From an uncultured Gemmiger sp. (GTDB lineage Bacteria; Bacillota; Clostridia; Oscillospirales; Ruminococcaceae), in contig CALXHQ010000002.1 of the NCBI GenBank assembly GCA_944388145.1, positions 248,001-312,000 on the forward strand: DNA of 64,000 nt, read 5' to 3'. Within the stretch, counting starts at the first letter, position 1, and each line of letters starts with the position of its first letter. Below, piece by piece: positions 26,763 through 34,716 of the stretch. The notes below the pieces were generated by a model that saw nothing but the letters and a program-made list of their open reading frames with translations, was not told where the DNA came from and ran no database searches. Made by a program: the position numbers and the translations under genes.

Positions 26763-28559
26763 TCATGGGTCGGCGGGATCCACCGTCAGCACCTCCAGGC
26801 TGGCGGTGCCGCAGGTCACAGTCTGGCGGCTCTCAACAACAAAGTGTTCCTCCAGCCAGCCGTGGAACTCCTCCAGGTCCCGCACACAGTTGTTGTTGTA
26901 CAGGATCACATCCGGCGCCTTCTCCGGCAGTTCCAGATAATAGCTGGCAAATCGTGGGTCGCTGTCGGTGGAGGAAATCACCGATGCCTGCCCCACCTGC
27001 AAACTGCCGCCGTCCATCAGGAAGGCAAGCCCCTCCACATCGCCGGTGGACAGCAGTACCTGCTGGCCCGCGTAGGGCGCCAGCGCCTGTTCCAGCGCGT
27101 GGTACATATCGGCAGTGGGCACATCCACCCAGGTGAAGGCCGCCGGGCCGTCGGTCAGCAGTTCCATGGGGGTGTCCAGCACGCTGCGCGGCTTCCAGCC
27201 GGTGGTCAAAATCAAAAAGCACCGGCAGACCACCAGAAACGCCAAAAACAGCAGCAGCAGTCCGTCCGCCCAGTCGCCGTCCAGGGCATACGCCGCCACC
27301 GGATCGCTGCCGGGGGCATCCCCATCCCCGGCGGCGCGGCTTTGCAGCGCCAGGGCCAGCAGGGCGCACAGCCCCGGCCAGGTCAGGTACATGAAGGTGG
27401 CGGAAAGCCCCAGCAGTGTGGACCGCAGGATGAACAGGTACGCCACAACGCCCGGCAGGTACCCCAGCCAAAACAGTGCCGACCGGGATGTATTTTTGCT
27501 GTGGCGGAAAAACCACAGCCCGGCAACCGCCAGCACCGGCACAAAGTAGCGCTCGTCCAGGCTGGCGTCCCGCACGGCGCGCACCAGGCAGAGCACCATG
27601 GCCAGCCCGCAGAACAGCGCGAAGAAAAGGTTGAGCCAGAACCGGATGTTGCGGATCGGCTGCTGGTGCCTGCGGGAAATATCCCGCAGGATGCCCGCCA
27701 GCACGGCGGCCAGCGCCACCAGCCCGGGCTTGCTGAGGAAGCGCAGCACATCCGCCGCCTGCCCGGCCAGCAGGGCCAAGCGTTCCCCGGTGCTGAAATC
27801 ATACTGGGGGTCGTTGAGGATCAGCTCGGCCCGGCTCAGCAGCATGGCAAGGCTCATATCCCGCAGTACATACCACAAAAACACCGCCGCACAGAGGCAG
27901 CAGGTGGCAAGGGCAGCCAGTGTCCCCACCGGGATGCCGGCCAGCCGGCGCTCACCGCTGCGGCGCCCCAGCAGGAACAGGCCGATCAGATAGACCGGCG
28001 CCGCAAAGGCGCTTTGGGGAAAGGCCAGTACACTCAGGCTCAGGCAGATGCCGCCCGGCACCATCCGCCACAGCCCCCGGCATCCCCGGTCAATGTAACC
28101 GTAAAAGCAAAGGAAGGCGGCCAGCGTAAAATGGAACTGCTGGGAGATATAGTCCGGCCCCAAAAACCACTTGGGGGTGTAGACAAAAAGGGCCAGGCTG
28201 ACAAGGAGCGCCGTCTGTGCGCTGAGTTTTGGCCGCATGGTGCGGTAGAACCAGATGGACAGACCGGCCTTTGCCAGCACCATCACCGCGCGCACAAACA
28301 AAAGTACGCCGGTGGTTCCGCCGGTGATGGTATAGAACAGCCACAAAAGTACCGCCGCCGGCAGCGCCGACAGCTGATGCGGCTCCCACATGGTATAGAA
28401 CAGGGTGTCGCCCTTGACCAGCCGCCAGCCGATGGACAGAGCATACTGTTCATCGATCTCCAGCCCGGCAAACAGGGTTTTGCCCACCGACAGCACGGCC
28501 AGCACCAGCAGGACCGCCGCCGCAATGTGGTATGGTTCCATTCGACGTTTGGCAGACAT
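26763..28559 (-). CDS. Polytopic GT-C type glycosyltransferase or related membrane protein
   Basis: Protein of 598 residues with about ten to twelve membrane segments in the first ~450 residues and a soluble C-terminal domain of about 140. The first outside loop contains EIDEQYAL, an acidic pair where GT-C enzymes (ArnT/PMT class) place their catalytic residue. These enzymes use polyprenyl-phosphate sugars at the outer membrane face. No closer family is recognised. ATG with CCGGAGG at seven bases. It is in the polysaccharide cluster between two GT genes; a donor could be made by the DPM1-like GT2 next to it. Confidence 0.65.
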   Translation of the reverse strand: MSAKRRMEPYHIAAAVLLVLAVLSVGKTLFAGLEIDEQYALSIGWRLVKGDTLFYTMWEPHQLSALPAAVLLWLFYTITGGTTGVLLFVRAVMVLAKAGLSIWFYRTMRPKLSAQTALLVSLALFVYTPKWFLGPDYISQQFHFTLAAFLCFYGYIDRGCRGLWRMVPGGICLSLSVLAFPQSAFAAPVYLIGLFLLGRRSGERRLAGIPVGTLAALATCCLCAAVFLWYVLRDMSLAMLLSRAELILNDPQYDFSTGERLALLAGQAADVLRFLSKPGLVALAAVLAGILRDISRRHQQPIRNIRFWLNLFFALFCGLAMVLCLVRAVRDASLDERYFVPVLAVAGLWFFRHSKNTSRSALFWLGYLPGVVAYLFILRSTLLGLSATFMYLTWPGLCALLALALQSRAAGDGDAPGSDPVAAYALDGDWADGLLLLFLAFLVVCRCFLILTTGWKPRSVLDTPMELLTDGPAAFTWVDVPTADMYHALEQALAPYAGQQVLLSTGDVEGLAFLMDGGSLQVGQASVISSTDSDPRFASYYLELPEKAPDVILYNNNCVRDLEEFHGWLEEHFVVESRQTVTCGTASLEVLTVDPADP

Positions 28560-28581
28560 AGGCAGCCTCCGGAAATAAAAT

Positions 28582-28642
28582 TTTGTTTCTTCTCAACCCG
28601 GCAGGGCTGAGGATTTTACTTTTGCCGCTTTGCGGCGGCAGG
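28582..28642. repeat. Dispersed intergenic repeat, third copy, in a 271-base gap
   Basis: Related to 24523-24639: TTCTCA, CCGGCAGGGCTGAGG, TTTTACTTTT, GCGGCGGCAGG. The rest of the gap (28643-28830) is GC-rich with no gene. It includes CCTTGCCTTGCAGGG (minus strand), similar in inverted orientation to a patch near 32600-32625. Confidence 0.5.
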
Positions 28643-28830
28643 AAGGCCCGCCCTGCAAGGCAAGGCAAACGGATGGTGGAACATTGCCGGGTAAATGGGT
28701 ACGGTAAACCTTCGTAGGGGCCGAGCGGCAGGTGCAACGCAGGGGCAATCCCCTGTGCTGACCGGCAAGGGGCCGCGGGCAGTCAACGCTCCCGCCGCCG
28801 GGCGGCAAAAGCGAAGCCCCCCGCCAGGCT

Positions 28831-29667
28831 TCACAGGTGCCGTCCCAGCAGGGTGTCCCGGGCCAGCCAGACCCAGGGTAGCCAGTTCTGCCGGAAAGCG
28901 TCCCACTTGCGCTGGACGGCGTTCAGCCGGGGCTTGGCCCCCTTCACCGCCGCCATGTCGATCCACTTCGACTTGTCCCGCACAAGGATTTTTTGCGCAA
29001 AGGGCAGGTCCCACCCCTCCGGGTACCAGTAGGCGGGGGTCAGCAGCCGGTAGGACGCCGGGTCCTGCTCGGCGATGTAGCGGTTCAGGTGGCTCTCGTC
29101 ATGCCATAGCGCCATCTGGCCGTCGGCCAGGTCAGCGTCGGTGCGGCGGTCCAGCTCCCGGCTCATGGCCAGAAACGCCGCCGCCGTGCCGCCGTTCAGC
29201 CCGCCGGAGACATAGTCCCGCCCGCAGTTGTAGGGAATGTACGCCCGGCATTTTGGGTTGCGGTCGTTGCTGTAAAAGATCGGTTTTTTGTCCCAAAAGC
29301 CCGGCTGCTGCACCACCAAAAGCCGCTCGCCCCGGTCGGCCCGGGGCAGGAACTCCGCCTCGGTCACCACCTCGCGGCAGACAAGGTTGGCGTTGGCAAA
29401 AAACAGATAGTCCATCTTTTCCAGCTCCGCGGCCTGCCCCGCAAACATCTTGAACCGCAAAAGCGAGCTGTACGGCCAGTCCAAAGCCTTCTGGTAAATG
29501 CGGCGGACGTCGGGGGCGCCGTCGCCCTCGATGGACGGGGCGTCGGTAAAGACAAAAAATGTCTTGTCGCTCTCCGGCAAAAACTTTTCCCGGAAAGTGC
29601 GGTAAAAGTCCGGCCAGAACACGGTGTATTTGCCGGTGCAGATGTATAAAATGCCCACCTTTGCCAT
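28831..29667 (-). CDS. Glycosyltransferase family 6 (ABO blood-group type)
   Basis: Enzyme of 278 residues matching bacterial GT6, the family of human ABO transferases and alpha-1,3-galactosyltransferase, which add GalNAc or Gal in alpha-1,3 linkage. FFVFTD at 37-42, the WPYSSLLRFKMF block (64-75), SGGLNGGT (154-161) and the signature WHDESHLNRY (188-197) are all present. The metal-binding DXD of vertebrate enzymes is replaced by NAN (92-94), as reported for the metal-independent bacterial branch. It has no membrane anchor. It begins three bases after the flippase stop. With the GT11 fucosyltransferase in the same cluster it could make a Fuc-alpha1,2-(GalNAc/Gal-alpha1,3)-Gal epitope. Confidence 0.88.
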   Translation of the reverse strand: MAKVGILYICTGKYTVFWPDFYRTFREKFLPESDKTFFVFTDAPSIEGDGAPDVRRIYQKALDWPYSSLLRFKMFAGQAAELEKMDYLFFANANLVCREVVTEAEFLPRADRGERLLVVQQPGFWDKKPIFYSNDRNPKCRAYIPYNCGRDYVSGGLNGGTAAAFLAMSRELDRRTDADLADGQMALWHDESHLNRYIAEQDPASYRLLTPAYWYPEGWDLPFAQKILVRDKSKWIDMAAVKGAKPRLNAVQRKWDAFRQNWLPWVWLARDTLLGRHL

Positions 29668-29670
29668 GGG

Positions 29671-31206
29671 TTACGCCCCCTTCCGGCGGATGCGCCGCCA
29701 CAGCTCGCCCGCCCGGCCGCGGAGATATTCGGCATCCGGGGAAAATCCGTAGCAGGCCAGGTTGACGGCGTTGGGCACCACGCAGACCACCAGCACCCGC
29801 GCCGCCAGGCCAAGGAGGCCCGCCGGCAGCAGCCCGCACAGCCAGTAGCTGCCGCCCATGCACAGCGCCAGCGTGGCCAGGTGGCACAGCTGCACCCGCA
29901 GGTACCGCCCGCCGCAGCCGCGCATGAACCCGCCGAACACCACTTTGGCCCGGCCCAGCCACATCAGGCAGTGGGCGAACACCGTGGCCGCCGTGACGCC
30001 CGCCAGCCCAAAGGGGATGACCAGGATGAAGCTGAACACCAGGTTGGACAGGCCGCTGGCCACCATGAACCACTGGTCCTGCTCAAAATGGCCCAGCACC
30101 GCGCGGTAGGACCCCAGCATCCGGTGGTTCCAGCCCACGTACTCGTTTAAGCAGAACCAGAACACATAGGCCATGGGCAGCAGCCACCGGTCCCCCAGCC
30201 ACAGCGTGATGAAGGGCTGGAACAGGCAGAAGTAGGCGGTGGCCACAAAGCTGCCGAACAGGTAGCTGAACAGGTCCATGCTCCAGAACACCTTTTTCTG
30301 GTGGTCGTCGGCCTCGGCGGTCTTGTCGTAGACGATGTTGCCGATGGCGGCCGAGAAGCTGTCCAAAATCTTGTTGCCGATGTTGGTCACCGCCGACGAC
30401 ACCGACGAGTAGTTGTCCAGGTAGGTCACGCTGGAAGTGCCCCGCATGCGGGTCATGACCAGGCTGTCCGACGTGCCGTAGATGGCGTTGGAGATGCGGT
30501 GCACCAGATAATACCGCAGGTCGTGGAACATCCCCAGCCCCTTGAAGTCGGCCCAGGTGACCCTGACGTCCCGCACTTCGGGGAAGTCTTTGCGGTAGCG
30601 CAGCGCCACCACCACGTTGGCCAGCGTGTTGCACAGGACGGTGACGCCGAAATACAGGTTGTAGTTGCCGGCAAAATTGAGGGAGATGAAGATGCGGGCC
30701 AGATAGGTCAGCACGTTGAAGCACAGGTCGATGCGGGTGCAGACATAGCCCTGCTGGGTGCAGGTGTAGAGCAGCCGCCGGGTGACCAGGAAGTAGCTGG
30801 ACAGGGTGGACAGCGCCTGCAACAGATAGATCGAGTGGACGGCGTTCCAGTCGGTGCCCGGCTCCACGATGAGCAGCGGCAGAAAGAAGTAGAACACCAC
30901 CGCCAGCGCCGCGATGACCCCGCCGATGAGCCGGTAGGTCCACTTGTACAGCGACATGTACTTGCTGATCTTTTCGATGTCTTTGGCGGCCAGCTGCTCG
31001 TACAGGCGGTAGCTGATGACGCTGCCCACGCCCAGCTCGGCGATGGAAAAGACGCTGAACATCTTTTCGATCACGCCAGCAGTGCCGGGGATGTCGATGT
31101 CGAAGTTGGAGACAAACAGCGCCCGCGACACCAGCGCCAGCAGCAGAAGCAGCAAACTGGACCCCAGCGAGTAGGCCAGGTTGAGTAGAGTGCGTCGAGT
31201 TCTCAT
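29671..31206 (-). CDS. Polysaccharide flippase (Wzx/MATE-like)
   Basis: Membrane protein of 511 residues with about 12-14 helices, related to the polysaccharide transport proteins of the MOP superfamily that flip lipid-linked repeat units. N-terminus LLNLAYSLGSSLLLLLLALVSR; a VFSIAELGVGSVISYRLYE region and a long amphipathic segment (TYLDNYSSVSSAVTNIGNKI pattern) fit this class. ATG at 31206 with AAAGG upstream. It would work with the Wzy_C-like protein at 232-1878, although that gene is far away. Confidence 0.82.
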   Translation of the reverse strand: MRTRRTLLNLAYSLGSSLLLLLLALVSRALFVSNFDIDIPGTAGVIEKMFSVFSIAELGVGSVISYRLYEQLAAKDIEKISKYMSLYKWTYRLIGGVIAALAVVFYFFLPLLIVEPGTDWNAVHSIYLLQALSTLSSYFLVTRRLLYTCTQQGYVCTRIDLCFNVLTYLARIFISLNFAGNYNLYFGVTVLCNTLANVVVALRYRKDFPEVRDVRVTWADFKGLGMFHDLRYYLVHRISNAIYGTSDSLVMTRMRGTSSVTYLDNYSSVSSAVTNIGNKILDSFSAAIGNIVYDKTAEADDHQKKVFWSMDLFSYLFGSFVATAYFCLFQPFITLWLGDRWLLPMAYVFWFCLNEYVGWNHRMLGSYRAVLGHFEQDQWFMVASGLSNLVFSFILVIPFGLAGVTAATVFAHCLMWLGRAKVVFGGFMRGCGGRYLRVQLCHLATLALCMGGSYWLCGLLPAGLLGLAARVLVVCVVPNAVNLACYGFSPDAEYLRGRAGELWRRIRRKGA

Positions 31207-31356
31207 AGAAAGGACCTTTCGGGGGAAGAGCGCCGGCGTCGCCCGGATCGCTCTTGATGATTTGATATTGGCGCTTGCGGGCGCGCTGCAGAGCGGCCAC
31301 AATAGCCCGCCTTACCATTCACACGCAAAGGTCAGGCCGGCCAAAAAAAGGGCCGT

Positions 31357-32364
31357 TCACCGTTTGAGCCAGCCTGCGGCCCACAGTGCGAATCTGGCGC
31401 CGAACAGTTTCAGCAGCCAGCGGAACAGCGCCCAGTCGGCGCGGCCGCGGCACTGGTCGCCGTAGTCGTACAGCACTTTGCACTGGTCGATCAGCGGCGC
31501 GCAGGCATGGCGCACCGCCCTGTCGCGGCAGGCGGCGGCGCGGGCCTCCGGCCAGAAAGCGTTGGCGGTGCGGCGCAAAATCTCGTTGCGCTCGGCGGGC
31601 AGGCAGCCGCCCTCGGCAAACAGCTGGGCAAAGCCCCGCACCGCCGCCAAAATGCCCACAAAGTGTTTGGGCAGGTTGGCGTTCATCAGGCTGCCGGCCC
31701 GGTTTTCCCGGTAATGGGTCATGACAAAATCGGCGAAATACAGCCGCCGGCAATGATGCAGCAGCAGCAGGTCGAAGGGGTAATCCTCGGCCCAGACGAC
31801 CCCGGGCCAGAACGTCACCCCGCTTTCGGCCAGAAACTGCCGCCGCAGGCAGAATTTCCACACCGACCAGTGGGCGCTGCCGTACAGCCGCGCCACCCGG
31901 TCAGGGTAGCTGTCGCTCTCAAACGTGCCCGGCACAAAGTCAATGGCCGCCGGCGCGCGCAGCGTCCCGTCCGCCTCGTCCAGGGATAAGTACCGGGCCA
32001 CATACCAGTCGTAGCCGGGGTTCTCCTCCAGCGTGCGGCGCAGATGCGTCAGCATATCGGGCGCCCACTCGTCGTCGCTGTCCAGGAACAGCAGCCACTC
32101 CCCATTTGCCGCGGCGATGCCGGTGTTGCGGGCGGCGGCCAGGCCCTGGTTTTTCTGGTGCAGCGCCGTCACGCCGGGGATCTCGGCGGCGAAGGCATCG
32201 CACAGCTCACCGCTGGCGTCGGTGGAGCCGTCATCCACCAGGATGCACTCCCAGTCCGGCGGGCCGGGCTGCTCCGCCACGCTTTTGACGCAGAGCGGCA
32301 GGTAGTTCTGCACATTGTACACCGGCACAATTACCGAGAACCGGACTTTGCCGTCTCTCTGCAT
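31357..32364 (-). CDS. Glycosyltransferase family 2
   Basis: Enzyme of 335 residues. The GT-A core is plain: FSVIVPVYNVQNYLPLCVKS, the CILVDDGSTDASGELCD motif, NQGLAAARNTGI, and the metal-binding LFLDSDDEWAPD. The C-terminal half is helical and ends in a basic tail, possibly membrane-associated. ATG at 32364 with AAAGGAG. Donor and acceptor cannot be read from sequence. A 150-base gap without a gene separates it from the flippase. Confidence 0.9.
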   Translation of the reverse strand: MQRDGKVRFSVIVPVYNVQNYLPLCVKSVAEQPGPPDWECILVDDGSTDASGELCDAFAAEIPGVTALHQKNQGLAAARNTGIAAANGEWLLFLDSDDEWAPDMLTHLRRTLEENPGYDWYVARYLSLDEADGTLRAPAAIDFVPGTFESDSYPDRVARLYGSAHWSVWKFCLRRQFLAESGVTFWPGVVWAEDYPFDLLLLHHCRRLYFADFVMTHYRENRAGSLMNANLPKHFVGILAAVRGFAQLFAEGGCLPAERNEILRRTANAFWPEARAAACRDRAVRHACAPLIDQCKVLYDYGDQCRGRADWALFRWLLKLFGARFALWAAGWLKR

Positions 32365-32402
32365 GGGGAAGGCTCCTTTCATGGTGGGGGTAACTGAAAG
32401 AC

Positions 32403-32465
32403 ATTGTCTTTTCGTGGCCCGGCAAGGTTGTGGGTGTTGTTTTTTCCATTCTGCGGCGGCGGGCG
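32403..32465. repeat. Dispersed intergenic repeat, fourth copy, in a 270-base gap
   Basis: Shares CCGGCAAGGTTGTGGG, T-rich tract and GCGGCGGCGGGC with the 24.5-kb copies. The remaining gap (32466-32634) has no gene. Around 32600-32625 a CCCGGCCT/AGGCCGGG hairpin is possible. Confidence 0.45.
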
Positions 32466-32634
32466 TTCCTCTTTCGTCACCGAAAGCGGAACCGAGAAAG
32501 GTGCCGCCGGTTTCGAGGCGGTGGACGCCCGACCAGGGGAACTCATCCCCCGGGCCCCGGCCTGAGGGTCGATTGAGGCTGCCCAACCAACGGGAGGTGC
32601 CCGGCCTTACCTTGCAGGCCGGGTGCTCCCCCCG

Positions 32635-33567
32635 TCATTCCCCCGCCGCCACCAGCCGCCAGCCGGGCAGGTACAGCGCGCTCCGCTTGCCGTTGGCGTA
32701 CCAGCGGTCGGGGGCAAACACCAGCTTGTCCGGCGCATCACCCAGGTACTGCGCCCACCAGCTGTAGGTGGAATTGCTGAGGACAAAATGCCGGCACATC
32801 TGCATCAGGGCCAGGTCCCCGGCGGCGCTGCCCGGCTCCACAAAGCGGGCGGGCAGGCAGGCGGTGTCCAGATGGTCCTGCGCCCAGAGGATGTCGTCCG
32901 AAAAGACAAACAGTTCCGCCTCCGGGCAGGCCGCCCGCAGCGCCCGGCAGCACCGGGCATAGTAGCCGGGCGTACAGACCTGCAGGGCGGCGTTTTCCGG
33001 GTTCTGGTAGTCGCCGCGGCGGATGTGCACGCACACCGGCGCACCGGCGGCCGAGATGGCGGCGGCCATGTCCGGGTCGGGGGCGGCGGCCGGGCGCAGC
33101 TCGGCGCGGATGGCATCCCGGCAATCGACAAAGTAGTCCTCGCTCTGGAAATACCCCCAGGCCAGCAGGTCCAGCGCATGGCGGCCGGGCCCGCGGCGGC
33201 AGGGGATGTACCCGTCGGTGACAAAGTGCAGCCCCAGCCGGTTGAGCAGCGGCGCGGCCTTGGCCTCGAACCCGTGCCAGTCCTGCGCCATCATGCCGCC
33301 GGACTGTTCCCGGCGGATCATCAGGGCCTTCAGGGCGTTTTGCAGCGGCAGGTGCCGCTTGGCGTAGTCCCCGCCGGAGACAATTTGTACTTCCGGCGCG
33401 ATACGCAGCGCCCCCAGCGCGCAAACGGTGTGGGCGGGCGCGCCGCCCTGCCAGTCCCGCCGGTCGATCAGCACCAGCCCTTCGCCGCAGCGCAGCGCCA
33501 CCGCCCGGGCAAAGGCATAGACAAACATCTGGTTGCCCAGCCCGCCGGTCAGTTCGGCATAAATCAT
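32635..33567 (-). CDS. Alpha-1,2-fucosyltransferase (GT11)
   Basis: Enzyme of 310 residues that transfers fucose from GDP-fucose to galactose in alpha-1,2 linkage. GGLGNQMFVYAFA (8-20), HIRRGDY (181-187) and the C-terminal SNSTYSWWAQYLG motif are the three hallmark GT11 blocks. Length is normal. The ATG overlaps the stop of the GT4 gene upstream by four bases. The product would be an H-type structure, the acceptor required by ABO-type GT6 enzymes. No GDP-fucose synthesis genes are in the window. Confidence 0.93.
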   Translation of the reverse strand: MIYAELTGGLGNQMFVYAFARAVALRCGEGLVLIDRRDWQGGAPAHTVCALGALRIAPEVQIVSGGDYAKRHLPLQNALKALMIRREQSGGMMAQDWHGFEAKAAPLLNRLGLHFVTDGYIPCRRGPGRHALDLLAWGYFQSEDYFVDCRDAIRAELRPAAAPDPDMAAAISAAGAPVCVHIRRGDYQNPENAALQVCTPGYYARCCRALRAACPEAELFVFSDDILWAQDHLDTACLPARFVEPGSAAGDLALMQMCRHFVLSNSTYSWWAQYLGDAPDKLVFAPDRWYANGKRSALYLPGWRLVAAGE

Positions 33568-34685
33568 GGCCGTTGCTCCTTTCCCGGCGCCAGCCGGTCA
33601 TACAGCTGTTCCATCCGCCGGGCGGCGGTGCCCAGCTCGTAGCCGGCCGCGGCCAGCGTATCCCAATGGCTCTGATGGGGGCCCCGCCCGGCCGCGGCCA
33701 GCGCGGCGTCCGCCCAAGCCGGGAAGGGAGTATCCAGCGGCAGGAACTTCACCAGGTCCGTCACCGCGCCGTCCGGCGGCACATTGGTGGACGCCAGGCA
33801 GGGCACACCGCAGCCCTGGGCCTCCACCAGCGTCACCGGGCTGCCCTCGAACTCGCTGGGCAGCAAAAACAGGTCGAAGGCGTTCATGAAGGCGGGCACA
33901 TCGCTCTGCACGCCGGTCTGGATGACGCAGTCCCCCAGCCCCAGCGCGGCAATTTTGGCCTCCACGGCGGGCTTGTCCTCGCCGCCGCCCACCAGCATCA
34001 GCTTCCAGGCCGGGTCTTTCGCCCGCATGGCCGCAAAGATGTCCAGCAGGTACAGCAGGTTTTTCTGGTGGTTGTACCGCCCCACAAAGCCGGCCAGGCG
34101 CTCGGTGTCCGCCACGCCGTACCGGGCGCGGACGGCGGCGCGGGCGGCGGCGTCCGGGTGGAAGCGGTTTTTGTCCACCGCGTTGCAGGCCACCGCAAAG
34201 TTGGGCTTTTGGTCGATCCTCGGCCCAAAAACAAACCGTCCGGCGGCCACGCTGCACCCCAGGAAATAATCCGCCCAATGCTGGTACAAAAGATGCGCCG
34301 CCCGCCAGGAAAGCGTCATGGGCGGGTATACGATGTGGCTGTGGACAATCAGCTTTGCCCCGGGGCAGGCGCGGCGGATGACGCCGCAGGCCAGGGCGTT
34401 AACCTTGCTGGTGGTGTGGAAATGAATGATGTCGTACCCCGGATGCTCCTTGAAAAAGCCGCGGTAAAAAAACAGCCGCTGTTTGTCGTCGCCCGGCATC
34501 CAGAAGATGTTTTTCACCCCGGCGGCGCGCAGTTCCTCCTCCCCGCTGGGCACACCCTCAGGCGCGCGGGTGGCCAAAAGGTCAACGGGATAGCGGCCCA
34601 GGTCCATCGAGCCCAGCAGGTTCAGGATATACCGCTGAATGCCGCCGTTGACGGTCAGCGCGCTGCCGATCATTAAAATGCGCAT
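33564..34685 (-). CDS. Glycosyltransferase family 4 (EpsF-like)
   Basis: Enzyme of 373 residues with a GT-B fold. The N-terminal domain starts ILMIGSALTVNGGIQRYI with the Gly-rich loop. The C-terminal donor domain has VGRYNHQKNLLYLLDIF, MLVGGGEDKP and the E-x7-E type motif LLPSEFEGSPVTLVEAQGCG. ATG at 34685 with AAAGGAG at seven bases. Part of the polysaccharide cluster; the sugar is unknown. Confidence 0.9.
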   Translation of the reverse strand: MRILMIGSALTVNGGIQRYILNLLGSMDLGRYPVDLLATRAPEGVPSGEEELRAAGVKNIFWMPGDDKQRLFFYRGFFKEHPGYDIIHFHTTSKVNALACGVIRRACPGAKLIVHSHIVYPPMTLSWRAAHLLYQHWADYFLGCSVAAGRFVFGPRIDQKPNFAVACNAVDKNRFHPDAAARAAVRARYGVADTERLAGFVGRYNHQKNLLYLLDIFAAMRAKDPAWKLMLVGGGEDKPAVEAKIAALGLGDCVIQTGVQSDVPAFMNAFDLFLLPSEFEGSPVTLVEAQGCGVPCLASTNVPPDGAVTDLVKFLPLDTPFPAWADAALAAAGRGPHQSHWDTLAAAGYELGTAARRMEQLYDRLAPGKEQRP

Positions 34686-34716
34686 GGATGGCTCCTTTTG
34701 TGGGGCGGGATTTCGG

